From contig JAEZGH010000161.1 of the NCBI GenBank assembly GCA_023417065.1, positions 1 through 64,000 on the forward strand: 64,000 bases of DNA, given 5' to 3'. This document shows positions 16,605-29,100 of the stretch, piece after piece (within the stretch, counting starts at the first letter, position 1; each line of letters starts with the position of its first letter). Both the position numbers and the translations under genes were made by a program. Source of the stretch: Bacteroidota bacterium (GTDB lineage Bacteria; Bacteroidota; Bacteroidia; Cytophagales; Cyclobacteriaceae). The notes beneath the pieces were generated by a model that was not told the origin of the DNA, ran no database searches, and worked only from the letters and a program-made list of their open reading frames with translations.

Positions 16605-18540
16605 TTAAAGTAGGAGGCAGTTCCAATGATTAAATTGGGCTGCCGTCCTCTCACACCACCGGACGTACTTGCGTATACGGCGGTTTCGTTTAGAGTAGTT
16701 TACGGTGCAAGGCCTTGTAATGATCAAGCAGACTATAGTAACCCTGTAATTCAAGCCATTGGTTAGACATGCCGATGCTAACCCCCGGACTGTTGGATAT
16801 CCTCCACCAGCCTTTGCCTGTAAGGGCTGTGCGCCAACAAAGGCTTTCCTCAACTCCTAAGTTCCTCAGCAGTCGGACCATCCCTATCACCCGTTTACAT
16901 TGTTTCAGCCGATAGCAACGAAGCTTTCGTCTGATCCAGCCATCAAGCCGAGTGAGCTTCCTACTCATCAGGGCATATTTAAAGTACATGAGCCATCCGG
17001 GTAAATAACTCCTTAGTTCCAGTAAGATGTGAGTTAAGCTCACTCCGCGTCTGCGTTTGGTGATTTGCTTCACCTTCTGCTTGATCCTTTGCTCGCTTTG
17101 CTCACTTAATCCTACCTGACCATAGGGTAAGATACTGTGACCCAGAAAGTTCAATTCGTACCCTTGGCATATCCGGCTTTTGGCGCTATTGACTTTAAGC
17201 AACAAAACATCCTCTATAAACTTACTGATGCGAGTTTTCACACGTTGCGCCGAGACTTCGCTCTTCACAAATATTTTGACATCATCAGCATACCGAACGT
17301 AGCTATGACCACGTCTTTCCAATTCTTTGTCCAATTCATCTAATATGATATTGGAGAGCAGTGGACTCAGTGGACCGCCTTGTGGGGTACCTTGCGTGCG
17401 TTGACTCATCAGCCCGTCTTGGAGGAGACCTGCTTTTAGGAAGCGATGGATCAGGCGTAACACGCGACCATCGCCTATCCTTCTACTCAACAGCCACATC
17501 AGCCGGTGATGGTTAACCTCGTCAAAGAACTTCTCTAAATCGAGATCAACAACATATTTGTTGCCGCTGGATACGTGACGACCGCATTGCGCCAAGGCTT
17601 GATGGGCGCTGCGCTGGGGACGAAAACCGTAACTGTGTTCCGAGAAGATTCGCTCGTAGCGTGCAGTCAAAACCTGGTGAACGGCCTGTTGAACTAACCG
17701 GTCTTTTACTGTGGGAATACCTAGTTGACGGTAGCCGCCTTGTGGCTTAGGGATTCGAACTCCTCGCACTGGGTCGGGCTGGTAACGGTCTTTCAGTAAT
17801 TGATCTTGCAAGTCTTGAAAATTGTCTCTAATCCACTTGCCTAGCTCTTTCACTTCCATTCCATCAACACCACCTTCCCCTGCATTGGCTTTCACTCGCC
17901 TATAAGCCTTTTGAAGATTTGACGGATCGGCTACCTTATCCATCAATCCTACCGTCAGGTGTCGTTCTTGTTCGCATGCACAAAGCCAATTAGGACGCAC
18001 CCTACCGTTCTTGTCGCGATGTACGATCGCCACGCCTTCGGTAGGGCCGAATAGACTGTTGCTCTTGGGCTCCCAGTTATTCATTTCTCCGTCCTCAAGT
18101 TTTTTTTTTTTTCTGACTTTTAGTACTCTAAACAATACTCACCCGCTCTAAAGATTCTGCCCTTCCCTCCATCATGTTTCCATGACTTCTTCGGTACTAT
18201 GGCTTCTGCTGACTTCTGTCTCCCCGCTCTGCGTTACCGGTTCGCTTGGAATAGCCTCGGCTAAGTAGACAGATCTCCCATGGTAAGTTCATTGCTCCTC
18301 CCGTCTAATCTGCATGATTTACTACCTCCGCTTTACGTCTAACTATTGGGCTAGCAGTCTAATGCCCGCTTACCCACGGAGAAAGCCTTGTATCATGTTT
18401 CTGTTCGTCAGATCAAACTTTTGTCTCCAGCTTCCTTCAGATTCTTCCTCACGGAAGACACCCTTGCCTTCGACTAACAGTTCCCGTTAGCTGGTCTGTT
18501 GAGGACTTTAACTCTAAGAACAATGACATGCATGGCGCAC
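16604..18540 (-). mobile_element. Group II intron, class C, inserted behind a terminator
   Basis: A retroelement of about 1.94 kb on the minus strand. The 5' end at 18540 starts GTGCGCC, the group II consensus. The 3' end is near 16604 after ...CCTACTTTAAT. Domain V lies at about 16655-16684: a 7-bp lower stem with a CGC triad and a GCAA tetraloop. Domain VI follows with an unpaired A region. A maturase is encoded inside. The 5' side of the insertion is a hairpin plus T tract (18541-18574), the typical target of class C introns. Removing it leaves the DUF58 stop codon abutting the terminator of the ferredoxin gene. The exact 3' boundary is inferred from the AY rule. Confidence 0.88.
16690..18084 (-). 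CDS. ltrA: Group II intron reverse transcriptase/maturase
   Basis: A 464-residue intron-encoded protein that helps its intron splice and copies it into DNA at new sites. The reverse transcriptase core runs from about 60 to 300, with YGFRPQRSAHQAL, the QGTPQGGPLSPLLSNI motif at 231-246 and the catalytic YADD at 265-268. A maturase/thumb region follows (WLMYFKYALMSRKL, RRKLRCYRLKQCKR, KGWWRISNSP). No HNH endonuclease domain follows, as in class C introns. The ATG at 18084 with GGACGGAG just upstream is preferred over a TTG at 18135. All domains are intact, so it may be active. Confidence 0.93.
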   Translation of the reverse strand: MNNWEPKSNSLFGPTEGVAIVHRDKNGRVRPNWLCACEQERHLTVGLMDKVADPSNLQKAYRRVKANAGEGGVDGMEVKELGKWIRDNFQDLQDQLLKDRYQPDPVRGVRIPKPQGGYRQLGIPTVKDRLVQQAVHQVLTARYERIFSEHSYGFRPQRSAHQALAQCGRHVSSGNKYVVDLDLEKFFDEVNHHRLMWLLSRRIGDGRVLRLIHRFLKAGLLQDGLMSQRTQGTPQGGPLSPLLSNIILDELDKELERRGHSYVRYADDVKIFVKSEVSAQRVKTRISKFIEDVLLLKVNSAKSRICQGYELNFLGHSILPYGQVGLSEQSEQRIKQKVKQITKRRRGVSLTHILLELRSYLPGWLMYFKYALMSRKLTRLDGWIRRKLRCYRLKQCKRVIGMVRLLRNLGVEESLCWRTALTGKGWWRISNSPGVSIGMSNQWLELQGYYSLLDHYKALHRKLL

Positions 18541-18574
18541 AAAAAAAACTCATGGTATGTCGCATACCATGAGT
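18541..18574 (-). terminator. Terminator of the ferredoxin gene, intron target
   Basis: A perfect 12-bp stem (18548-18559 with 18563-18574, loop of 3) is followed on the minus strand by seven to eight T (18541-18548), then directly by the intron start at 18540. It serves the ferredoxin gene and, before insertion, probably also the convergent DUF58 gene. Confidence 0.9.
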
Positions 18575-18619
18575 TCATGATTCTTTACCCGTCGTGAAAA
18601 TGGGCTGAACGATAATATG

Positions 18620-18976
18620 TCAGGCTTCGACTTCCTGATGAAGCCACGCCTTCTTCGCCAGAAGCTCTTCTTTCGTCTCCACGTAATCAGGATCCGGAAC
18701 ACAACAGTCTACCGGGCATACAGCCGCACACTGAGGCTCTTCATGGAAGCCGGTACATTCGGTACATTTTCCGGCCACTATATAATAGAATTCATTTGAT
18801 ACAGGGGGCTGAGCTTCTTTTGCGTCTACCGCAGTGCCATCCTCAAGTTCAACCGACTCAAGTTTAGTACCTCCGGCCCAATTCCAGTCGCGCCCGCCTT
18901 CATAGATCGCCGTGTTAGGGCATTCCGGTTCGCATGCACCGCAGTTGATGCACTCGTCCGTAATCATTATTGCCAT
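18620..18976 (-). CDS. 4Fe-4S dicluster ferredoxin
   Basis: A 118-residue soluble electron carrier with two 4Fe-4S sites. The first cluster motif is C9-x2-C12-x2-C15-x3-CP (C19). The second is C71-x2-C74-x8-C83-x3-C87-P, longer in the middle as in the Alvin/YfhL-like group, with two more cysteines at 91-92. A 50-residue acidic insert separates them. It has its own well-formed promoter and terminator and is divergent from the acyl-CoA reductase gene. The electron partner is not shown by the sequence. Confidence 0.92.
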   Translation of the reverse strand: MAIMITDECINCGACEPECPNTAIYEGGRDWNWAGGTKLESVELEDGTAVDAKEAQPPVSNEFYYIVAGKCTECTGFHEEPQCAAVCPVDCCVPDPDYVETKEELLAKKAWLHQEVEA

Positions 18977-19007
18977 GCTTTTTCTATTTTTGGTCCGCTT
19001 TAAAAAA

Positions 19008-19038
19008 CAAAGTTAGCAGGAAACCCTGCATAGAACAA
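19008..19038 (-). promoter_or_regulatory. Bacteroidota-type promoter of the ferredoxin gene
   Basis: On the minus strand TTG (19038-19036) is followed after exactly 20 bases by TAACTTTG (19015-19008), a full match to TTG-N20-TAnnTTTG. The start codon is 31 bases downstream of the -7 box. Confidence 0.75.
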
Positions 19039-19141
19039 GGGAAACTCCGCGTAACGCCTTACATGTGCGATTCAGCAATCGTTTGTAATGCGAAAATTTA
19101 CAATACTTATAATAACACCCGGGGTCTTTGAAAAGTTTATA

Positions 19142-20146
19142 ATGAACATTCAGCAACGCATCCAGGCATTTGCCTCACTTGGAGATTATCTCCGCAATTT
19201 ATCCTCCTCAGAACTCAAGGACATCACCAATTCTGCTGCCAACGATAACTCGTGGTTTACACCCGATTCCGTCGAACAAAGCCTTCAGGCCATTGCTTCG
19301 TGGCTTACCGAAGCATCCCTCGAAGCCTGGGTTTCACCTTACCCCACACCTCCGGCGAGTCGCAAGGTTGCCCTGGTCATGGCCGGAAATATCCCCCTCG
19401 TCGGATTTCACGATTTGCTGGCTGTTCTGACCTCAGGCCACCTGGGCATGGTAAAATTTTCCTCAAAAGATAAGTTCCTCCCCTCCTTTCTGATCAAAAA
19501 GCTCATCGACATTCAACCTGCATTTTCCGATAGGATAACCGTTGTCGAACAATTGAAATCATTTGATGCCGTCATCGCCACGGGCAGCGACAATTCCGGG
19601 CGTTATTTCGAATACTACTTCGGAAAATACCCCCATATCATTCGGAAAAACAGAACGTCCGTCGCCATCCTGTCTGGTAATGAAACGAAGGGAGAGCTCG
19701 GAAGTTTAGGAACAGATATCTTTTCGTACTATGGTCTCGGATGCAGAAACGTATCTAAATTATTTGTTCCGGCAGGCTACCAGTTCGATGGTATGTTCCA
19801 GGCAATTGAATCCTTCGCACCGGTGATCAATCAGCACAAATATGCTAACAACTACGACTATCAGAAATCCATACTTCTGATCAATAGCGAAAAGTTCTCG
19901 GATAACGGATTTCTCCTCTTGCAGGAATCGCAAAAGATCGTCTCTCCTATCTCTGTGTTATTCTATGAGTTCTTTTCCTCGGAAGATGACCTTTCAGGCA
20001 AATTGAAAGCAAATGCAGAGAAAATCCAGGTCGTGGTTGGAAAGCACAGACTTGCCGAAGTAGAATTCGGACAAGCCCAAATGCCAGCTTTAACTGATTA
20101 TGCAGATAAGGTGGACACGATGAAATTCCTCTCTGAACTGAAATAA
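19142..20146 (+). CDS. Acyl-CoA reductase (LuxC-like)
   Basis: A 334-residue protein of the LuxC/acyl-CoA reductase family, which reduces acyl-CoA to fatty aldehyde with NAD(P)H. Recognisable segments are KVALVMAGNIPLVGFHDLLAVL (about 76), HLGMVKFSSKDKFLPS, FDAVIATGSDNSGRYFEYYFG and the C-rich YYGLGCRNVSKLFVP, where the cysteine at about 204 is the likely nucleophile. I start at the ATG at 19142 (MNIQQRI); the frame is open back to 19088. Its role in Bacteroidota is not known to me. It converges on the giant gene across an 18-bp perfect inverted repeat. Confidence 0.82.
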   Translation: MNIQQRIQAFASLGDYLRNLSSSELKDITNSAANDNSWFTPDSVEQSLQAIASWLTEASLEAWVSPYPTPPASRKVALVMAGNIPLVGFHDLLAVLTSGHLGMVKFSSKDKFLPSFLIKKLIDIQPAFSDRITVVEQLKSFDAVIATGSDNSGRYFEYYFGKYPHIIRKNRTSVAILSGNETKGELGSLGTDIFSYYGLGCRNVSKLFVPAGYQFDGMFQAIESFAPVINQHKYANNYDYQKSILLINSEKFSDNGFLLLQESQKIVSPISVLFYEFFSSEDDLSGKLKANAEKIQVVVGKHRLAEVEFGQAQMPALTDYADKVDTMKFLSELK

Positions 20147-20196
20147 GAGGTTGGTGGAAGTTCGTCCATGCAATGGCTGAACTTCCACCAACCTCT
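20146..20196. terminator. 18-bp perfect inverted repeat between convergent genes
   Basis: Arms 20146-20163 and 20179-20196 pair perfectly over 18 bp with a 15-base loop. It fills the gap between the acyl-CoA reductase stop and the giant gene stop. T tracts are short, so it is a likely bidirectional transcription stop or mRNA 3' end protector. Confidence 0.65.
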
Positions 20197-20198
20197 CG

Positions 20199-23100
20199 TT
20201 AAGGTTTCGAACCTCGGGTGATCTCCACCCAACCGTTATAGGACTGGTCGCCTTCGACATCAAGACGGTAGAAGTAAATTCCTTCCGGAACTCCATCAGC
20301 TGCCCAGAATACCCCTTCAGAATAATTGTTCGAGCTGAATATCTCCTTACCCCAGCGGTTGGTAATCACGAGTTTGTGAGCCCCTGTTGTCGGAAGATTC
20401 ACAATTTCAAATACATCGTTGACGCCGTCACCATTTGGCGTGAAGATGTTTGGAATCAACAGTCTCGAGTCAGCAGGTATCACCACCGTTGAGGTGTTGG
20501 TACATCCATAGGCATCAGTAATTCTCACTATGTAGTTGCCAATTGGCAGATTACGGAATTCATACTGGTAGTTGCCCTGTGAATTTCTGCGTACTGTCAG
20601 CGGTCCGACGATTTCAGCACTTGTCGCCGGATCGATCAGCGAAACGCTATAGTAGGTTCCGGTCTCATCTGTAAATGGTAAGCCACCGCTAATCGTCTTG
20701 AGCAGGAATCCACCTGTTGATCTTGGCTCAGGGAAAGACGACTTAATCTTGTCGACCACGTGCGACAAGCCAGTTGTGACGGTGTAGGTCTCCTGATGGA
20801 ACGGAGTGCGAGGCGGTCTCTCACCAAGACAGTACACCTGGTTCAATTGATAAACCTTAATGACATATTGTTCAGGGACCGTCAGCCAGCTATGCTGTTC
20901 GACGCCTGGGGCATACGTTATTTCAATGCCGTCATTCACCTTCTGGGCGGTGAAATCGTCTACCTTATCGGTAATGTCGGCGACGCGATAAACTTCGACG
21001 TTATACGTGGGAACGGACGGATCGCCCTGCACGTTCACCAGGTTGATCGATATAGTGCCGTCATTGTCTCCGCATACACGTTGTATGTCAAAGTCGATCT
21101 GGTAAGGGCCATCGATAAATCCTGTAGGCTGAACTGAAGGACAGATTTCATCATCGTCAGGTCTTACCCATACAAAGTAGTTTCCTCTACCCAGTGTATC
21201 GACGAGTATATCGTTTGTAGAGCCTCCTGTATGAATATAGGTGATGTACGTGAACGGTTCAACTACCGGACTGGCACTTACGCCGACCTGATATCTGCCA
21301 CTGACGACAGACGGATCAAAGCTTATTGCGATGACGCCATTCTTACCTGCATCAATACCGCAGTCGGCGTTGCCGAGAACGCTCACGGTGTACTGCACAG
21401 CACCAGGAGCACCGATAACCGCCGGTTCATTCTCGCTGCTCACGCTGCAGCCCAGCGCATCACGAACCTCAACGTAGTACGAGCCACTTGAAAGATCTGA
21501 GAACACGACCGGCGTTGCTTCGACAGCCACCCAGTTGTGTACAATTTCCGCACCTGCTGAAGTCTGACGGAACAATCTGATTTGTTTATCGCCCGAACCA
21601 CCCGCAATTGTAGGAATGGATACCGTGCCATCGGATCCGCCGCATACGGTCACTGGCGTAGAACTCATCAGACCAATTGCGATCGGCGCGTTGGCATCTT
21701 CCATGTGGATGATCACCACAGCGTTACATGGGTCGTTTTCGTTACGACGGACGCTGATTACGCGCTCGAAGGTTGGCGCCGGACCAGCAGGGATCCCGGT
21801 GATCTGCGATCCACTCACAAATGTTGTCCAGGTGACCCCGTCAAGAGACCACTCAAGGACATTTCCAGTTTCTCCGGGGACATCGATGGTTACTCCACCT
21901 GTTGCACTGCCCGCACACATAGGACTTACAATAGCCGATGCGATTGGTGTACCCACTGTACCTGACTGATCGATCGTCACAAATCCGGTCTTGATACAAG
22001 TTGAGTCACCGTAGACAATGGTGTATTCGTATTGGCCGATAGGCAGAGCTGTGAAATTAGGATCGTTGTACGTCGTGCGTGAAATCGTCTGATTGGTATT
22101 CGAAATACCAACTATCTTGATGATCACACCTTCGTTATTCACGAGTGGCGTTGCGGGGTCTATATTGAAGAAGATACTTCCATTGGAAAGCGTACACGTT
22201 GCAGGAGACGGTACAGGAGTAATTACTACGGTAGCGCAATTTCCTCCGGGAACCCCACCCCCACCGCATCCGCCGGTGTTCGATACATTAACCTCGATAG
22301 TCGAGGCAGGACTTTCGCCACAACCATAGACTGCAGTTACTTCAAAGGTCACCGATCCTGCGACGCCCATGTCAAGTTCAGTCCCTGCAGTATAGGTTCC
22401 TGTCGGGGTGCTGGCGAGCAGCGCGCGTGATCCAGGATCTGCAGGATCCGCATAATAATACCAGTTGTAACCGGTGGCACCTGAAGCCGTCGCGGTCAGC
22501 GTTGGCCGCGCATTGTTTACACATACTGTAACAGGACTAGTAACGGCCGGAGACGCGGCGAAGTTGATAACAACGTCGTCGGTGCTCGGAGCACAGCTTC
22601 CGTTCGCGATAATCCATCTCAACGTGTACGACGTACCTGCCATACCAATGAATTGAGAGACCGGACTTGTCGGAGTGATAATAGCCCCTCCGTTACCGCT
22701 AACGATAGTCCACATGCCGGTACCTGTGGCCGGCGTATTGGCCGCCAGAGTAGCATTGATACCGGCACATATTATCTGATCTGCACCTGCATCCGCGGTA
22801 GTAGGTGCTCCTTCAAGTGTAATGGTTACGTCATCTGTGTTTATTCCGCAGGCGTTCTGCACCGTCCATTGGAGAACGTAAGTCTCACCCGCCGTTCCCG
22901 TGAACGTTGTTGAAGCTGCGTTCGCATCCGCGAATACTCCGCCAACACCACTGACTATGGTCCATTCACCTGTTCCTGAAGTTACCGGCGCTGCATTAAG
23001 TGATACTTCAGTCGCACATACAGTCTGATCGGCACCAGCATCTGCAATACCCGGAGCAACGTCGAACGCAATGACAACGTCATCTGTGCTCGGAGTGCAG

Positions 23101-26100
23101 CTACCTGCGCCTGACGTGATTGTCCAGCGAAGTGTATAAGAACTTCCCGCAGTTCCATCAAAGGCTGACTGCGGATCGGCAGGATCGGCAATAGTTCCAC
23201 CTGTTCCATCTATAATTGCCCATTCACCGGTTCCAACGACAGGAGTATTCGCTGCAAGCGTTGTCGCAGTACCGCAAACCGCCTGGTCCGCACCTGCATC
23301 CGCAGTGGTAGGTGTATCGATATCGAAGGTGATTTCAACTTCATCAGACGCTGTCGCGCAGGTTCCGCTGGAAATAGTCCATCTCAAGGTATACGTTTCG
23401 CCGGCTACACCAGAGAATCCGGACGTCGGATTAGTAGCATCTGCAAGGACACCACCTGTTCCGCTTACAATAGTCCATACTCCGGTTCCGACCGCAGGCG
23501 TATTGCCTTCAAGGGAAGTCGGTCCGCAGACAGTACGGTCCGCTCCTGCAACGGGTGCTGTAGGCGCTTCATCAAATATTATCCGAACTTCATCGGAGCT
23601 GTCTCCGCAGCCGTTGGCTATTGTCCATGCAAGCACGTACGTTGTACCAGCAACCCCGCTGAAGGTCGTGGTTGGACCCGATGCGGACGCAAATGTTCCA
23701 CCAGCGCCGCTAACCACGGACCAGCTACCTGTTCCAGAGAGCGGTACGTTGGCTGCAAGGGTAACAGTTGTTGCACACACCTGCTGGTCAGCCCCTGCAT
23801 CCGCGAGGCTCGGTGCCTCATCAAAGGTGATTGTCACTTCATCTGACGTCTCTGAACATCCCATTACTCCCGACGTAATCGTCCAGCGAAGAACATAAGC
23901 AGTTCCCGCTACGCCGCTGAAGGCAGAGTTAGGATTACCAGTATCTGCGATTATTCCACCGACACCGGATACAATAGTCCATTCGCCAGTTCCAATGTCG
24001 GGTGAAGTCGCATTGAGGAAGGTTGTTACATCGCAAACATTCTGGTCTGCACCCGCATCGGCGAGGCTGGGCGAGTTCGCGTCAATAGTGATGGTAACAT
24101 CGTCAAACGAAGGCACACATCCGCCGCTCGTAATGGTCCAACGGAGGGTATATGTGGTACCAGCTGTCCCGGAAAACACAGAGGTCGGGTTCGACGGGTC
24201 CGCAATAACGCCACCGGTTCCGGATTCAATAGTCCATACGCCTGTGCCTACCACTGGTGTGTTGGCCTCCAGTGCTTCAGGACCGCAAATGGTCTTGTCA
24301 ACACCAGCATTTGCTATCGTTCCAGGTTCGTTGAATACAACGGTAACCTTGTCATCACTGCTTCCGCATCCGCTGACGATTTCCCATTGTAGTTCATATA
24401 CCTCTCCTGCAACACCCGAGAACGTTGTCGTCGGTGATGAAGAATCATCAATCACGCCTCCTGTCCCGCTGACGATTGTCCAGATTCCTGTTCCAATAAC
24501 CGGAACATTCGCCTCAAGGGCAGTCGAAAGGCCACAAACATCCTGATCTGCACCGGCCACCGCAGGTGTAGGGGTGTTAGGGTCAAACGTAATTTCAACT
24601 TCGTCGAAGCTAGGTGCACAGGTTCCATTCGATATGGTCCAGCGCAGCGTATAGGTTTCACCGGAAACACCCACAAAGCCAGATGCAGGGTCAGAAGCAT
24701 CAGCGATAATTCCGCCGGTGCCGTTTTCAATTGTCCAGGTGCCTGTTCCGCTCGCAGGAGTATTTCCGTCCAGCGTAGTTGATCCGCAGACCATCTTATC
24801 AGGACCTGCATCAGCTGCCGGAGGATCAGCTTCGAATGTTATACTGACCTCATCGGTACTTGCCCCGCATGAATTTGAAATACTCCACTCCAGGACATAG
24901 GTAGTTCCTGCAACACCAGTGAATTCCGACGTCGAAAGGTTTGGATCTGAAAGCGCGCCACCTGCACCACTGAGGATGGTCCACAATCCTGCACCTCCCA
25001 CCGGATCATTGGCAGCAAGTATTGCAGTAGTTCCGCACAGGGACTGGTTGCTTCCTGCATCGGCCAGTACCGGCGGCACATCAAAGGTAATAGTTACGTC
25101 ATCAAAGGTAGGTGCGCATGAGCCGACACCACTTGTAATGGTCCAGCGCAGCGTATAGCTTTCACCTTCATTTCCTGTGAAGCCAGAATTCGGCTCATTT
25201 ACATCGGCTATTAAACCACCCGTGCCCGAAATGATCGACCAGCTTCCAGTTCCTACAAGAGGAGAATTTCCCTGGAGGTAAGCTGTCGTTCCACATACTG
25301 CCTGATCCGGACCCGCATCCGCAACAGTAGGAGAATTTGTGTCTATTGTTATTTCGACATCATCACTCGACGCAGCACAAACGCCGTTTGATATTGTCCA
25401 GCGAAGAACGTAGACCGTTCCCGCGATACCGCTGAATGTTGTATTTGGATCATTGATGTCGGCAAAATTTGCTCCCGATCCTGAAACGACAGACCATACA
25501 CCGGTTCCAATCGCAGGTGTGTTCGCTTCAAGTGCTCCTGTACCGCAGACAGTAGCGTCTGGACCTGCTGAGGCTACTGTGGGATTATCGTAAAGAGTTA
25601 TCTCAACTTCATCCGAAGATGTTCCGCAAGGTGTTTCGATGGTCCATCTGAGGATGTATGACTCTCCGGGAGTTCCTGTGAAGCTTGATGATGGATCAGA
25701 TGGATCGACAATCGTTCCGCCTGTCCCGGATACAACGGTCCAGGTACCCGTTCCGTGTACCGGAACATTTCCGGAAAGTGTTGCATTCGTGCCGCAGACT
25801 TCCTGATCCATTCCTGCAACTGCAGTGCTCGGAGCGTGTTGGAAGGTAATCCGAACGTTATCGTGTGTTGCAGGACAAATGCCATTGGAGATGGTCCAAC
25901 GCAGTTCATAAGTCGTACCCGTTACGCCTGTGAACTGTGAAGCGGGATCAGAAGGAGTTGCAATTGAGCCCCCTGCACCGCTGATGATCGTCCACATACC
26001 TGTTCCAACAGCGGGAGTGTTTGCTGTGAGAAGTGTTGAAGTACCACACGCATCCTGATCCTGACCAGCATTCGCAGTAGTGGGGGCTTCGTTGAATGTT

Positions 26101-29100
26101 ATTTGAACTTCGTCAAATGACGGCGCGCAAGAACCATTGGTGATCGTCCAACGGAGGGTATAAACAACGTTGGGTGCGCCAATGAATTCAGACACCGGAT
26201 CTGTTGGCGATGTCAGCGATCCTCCCGCACCATTCTCAATAGTCCATATTCCGGAGCCAACAACAGGTGTATTTCCGGAAAGGTTAACAGTGCTTTCGCA
26301 AATGACCTGATCGGCACCTGCATCTGCTGCCGTAGGTGCCGCATCAAATACGATCTGAACCTCGTCAGAAGTTGCAGGACACGTTCCATTCGATATCGTC
26401 CATCTCAGAACATATGTTTCACCTGCCGTGCCGGTGAACCCGGAAGCAGGGTTAGTATCGTCTGCAAGAGCACCTCCTGTACCGCTTACTATTGTCCACA
26501 CTCCAGTGCCTATTCCAGGAATATTTCCGACAAGCGTCGTAGTGGTATTACAAAGTGTTTGATCAGGTCCTGCATCTGCGACCGTTGGAGCCGCATCAAA
26601 AGAGACAACCACTTCGTCAAAGGATACAGGGCACGTTCCGTTAGAAATCGTCCACCGCAGTGTATAGTTGTTACCTTCTACACCGTTGAAACCAGAAGTC
26701 GGGCTCGCCGAATCTGTCAGCGTTCCGCCGGTACCATTTTCGATAGTCCACACACCTGTACCTGAAGTGGGAGTATTACCAGCCAGTACGGTGTTCACGC
26801 CACATACGGTTTGATCATCGCCTGCGAGCGCCGCTGCGGGCGCTGCGTCAAATGTAATCGTTACTTCGTCAGAGCTCGGTGTACAGACGCCGTTGCTGAT
26901 CGTCCAGCGAAGAACGTAGGTGGTGCCTTGAACTCCTGTGAAGCCTGAGGTTGGATTCGTGTCGTCGGCGATAGTACCACCGTCACCGCTTACGATTGTC
27001 CAGGTTCCGTTTCCAGTTGCAGGTGTATTCGCACTTAAGGTCGTTGTTGTATTACAAAGCGTTTGATCAGGTCCTGCCGTAGCAATCGTAGGTGCCTCAT
27101 CAAAAGTGATCTGAACGTCGTCGAAGGAGTCAGGGCAGGTTGTACCATTTGCAATAGTCCACCTTAGTGTATAGGAAGTTCCGGCATTACCGCTGAACGA
27201 AGAAGCAGGATTTGAGTTATCAGCGAGTGTGCCTCCCACTCCGCTTATGATTGTCCAGGATCCTGTTCCAATGGCAGGCGTATTGGCTGCAAGTGTTGTT
27301 GAGATTCCACAGATGGTTTGGTCATCCCCTGCTATTGCAGTAGACGGTGCTTGTTCAAAGGTAATTGATACAACATCTGAACTCGGCGCACACGCTCCAT
27401 TACTTATGGTCCAGCGAAGTGAATACGTCGTTCCGGGTGTTCCCGAAAAACCGGAAGTTGGACTGTTACTATCGGCCAGTGATCCGCCGGCACCGCTTAC
27501 GATTGCCCACTTTCCTTCACCAATAACGGGTGTGTTACCGGCCAGGGTAGTCGTCGGTCCGCAGATCACCTGATCTGGGCCGGCATTAGCTGGTGTCGAA
27601 GGCGCATCGAGACGGATTTGAACATCGTCGACACTGGCAGGGCATGAACCATTTGAAATCGTCCAACGCAACACGTAGGTTGTTCCCTGCGAGCCGGTGA
27701 AAGTAGTATGCGGTTCTTCGTCATCAGCGAAGCTACCACCATTTCCACTTACAATAGTCCATCGACCTGTGCCAACGGTCGGTGTGTTAGCTTCAAGCAC
27801 ATAGCTGTTGCCACAGGTACCGCGATCCGGTCCTGCAGCTGCTACCGTGGGAAGCCCATCAAAACGAATTTGTACTTCATCTGAACTTGGAGGACAAGAG
27901 CCGTTGGTGACGGTCCATCGAAGGACATAGGTCTCGCCTGCTGTACCTGAAAAACTCGACGTAGGACTTGCTGTATTTGCAATCGTCCCTCCGTTTCCAC
28001 TTACTATTGTCCATTCTCCCGAACCGGTTACCGGCGCGTTGGCGGCAAGTGCCGTTGTCGTTGCGCAGACTACCTGGTCATCACCAGCGTCCGCAGGTGT
28101 GGGAGTAGCTTCGAAAAGAATTTGAACATCATCAGAACTCGGTGCGCATGACTCGTTAGAGATCGTCCAGCGCAGCACATAGGTCGTGCCTGGGTTACCG
28201 GTGAAGGATGTTGACGGATCAGATGTGGATGAAAAGCTTCCACCAGTTCCGGAAACAATGCTCCATTGTCCGATACCTACAACAGGCGTGTTGGCCGCCA
28301 GCGTTGTCGTTGTGTTACACAACACCTGATCTGGTCCCGCGTCCGCGGTCGTCGGTGCAGCGTCTACCTTGATGGTAACGTCATCGCTGTTTCCGGGGCA
28401 AAGTCCGCCGGCATCCGTAATAGTCCAGCGGAACGTGCTCGAAGTGCCAGAAGTCAGATCACTAACGGTGGTGTTAGGGGCATTTGGATTCGCGATGGTA
28501 CCAGTTCCGCTTACGAGTGTCCATGTTCCTATTTCACCCGGCCCTGCCGCGTTTGCCTGTAAGGTTGTTGACGTGACGTTACATAATACCTGATCATCAC
28601 CGGCCAATGGCTCAGTTGAAATGGGTACATCCAGAACGGTAGAAAAAACGCAGTTGTTGGCATCAACTATCGTGATCGTGTAGGCACCACCATCAAGATT
28701 TGAAACAGAAAGGTTGCCTGGATTTGAGTTAACCACGGAGTTAGGAACCGACGTAGCAGCGCTGGACCAGGATACACTATATGGTGCTACCCCGCCTGAA
28801 ATGGTCAGTGAAAGTCCTCCATCTGCGTTACCTGCGCCGAAGGCCGGATTACAGTCGGGATCGATGTCTACATTAGATACCGCAATAGCATTTGCTGAGT
28901 TGATAGTTATCCCAAAACCGCCAATTACGATATAGTTATTGTTTAACGGTGCGCAGTTGTGTCCGGGAAGGTTGGCGCGCACAGAATATTCTCCATCGGG
29001 AACATTCGAGAACTCAACGCCAGCGACCGCACCCGGAGGCAAGCTTATACTGGTATTTACAAGTGCAGGTCCAAGCGGAGCACTTGCAATCTGGAAGTCA

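Noticed and set aside
20146..20196. Inverted repeat as an integration site
   Set aside because: It is a single hairpin between convergent stop codons, which is explained by a transcription end.
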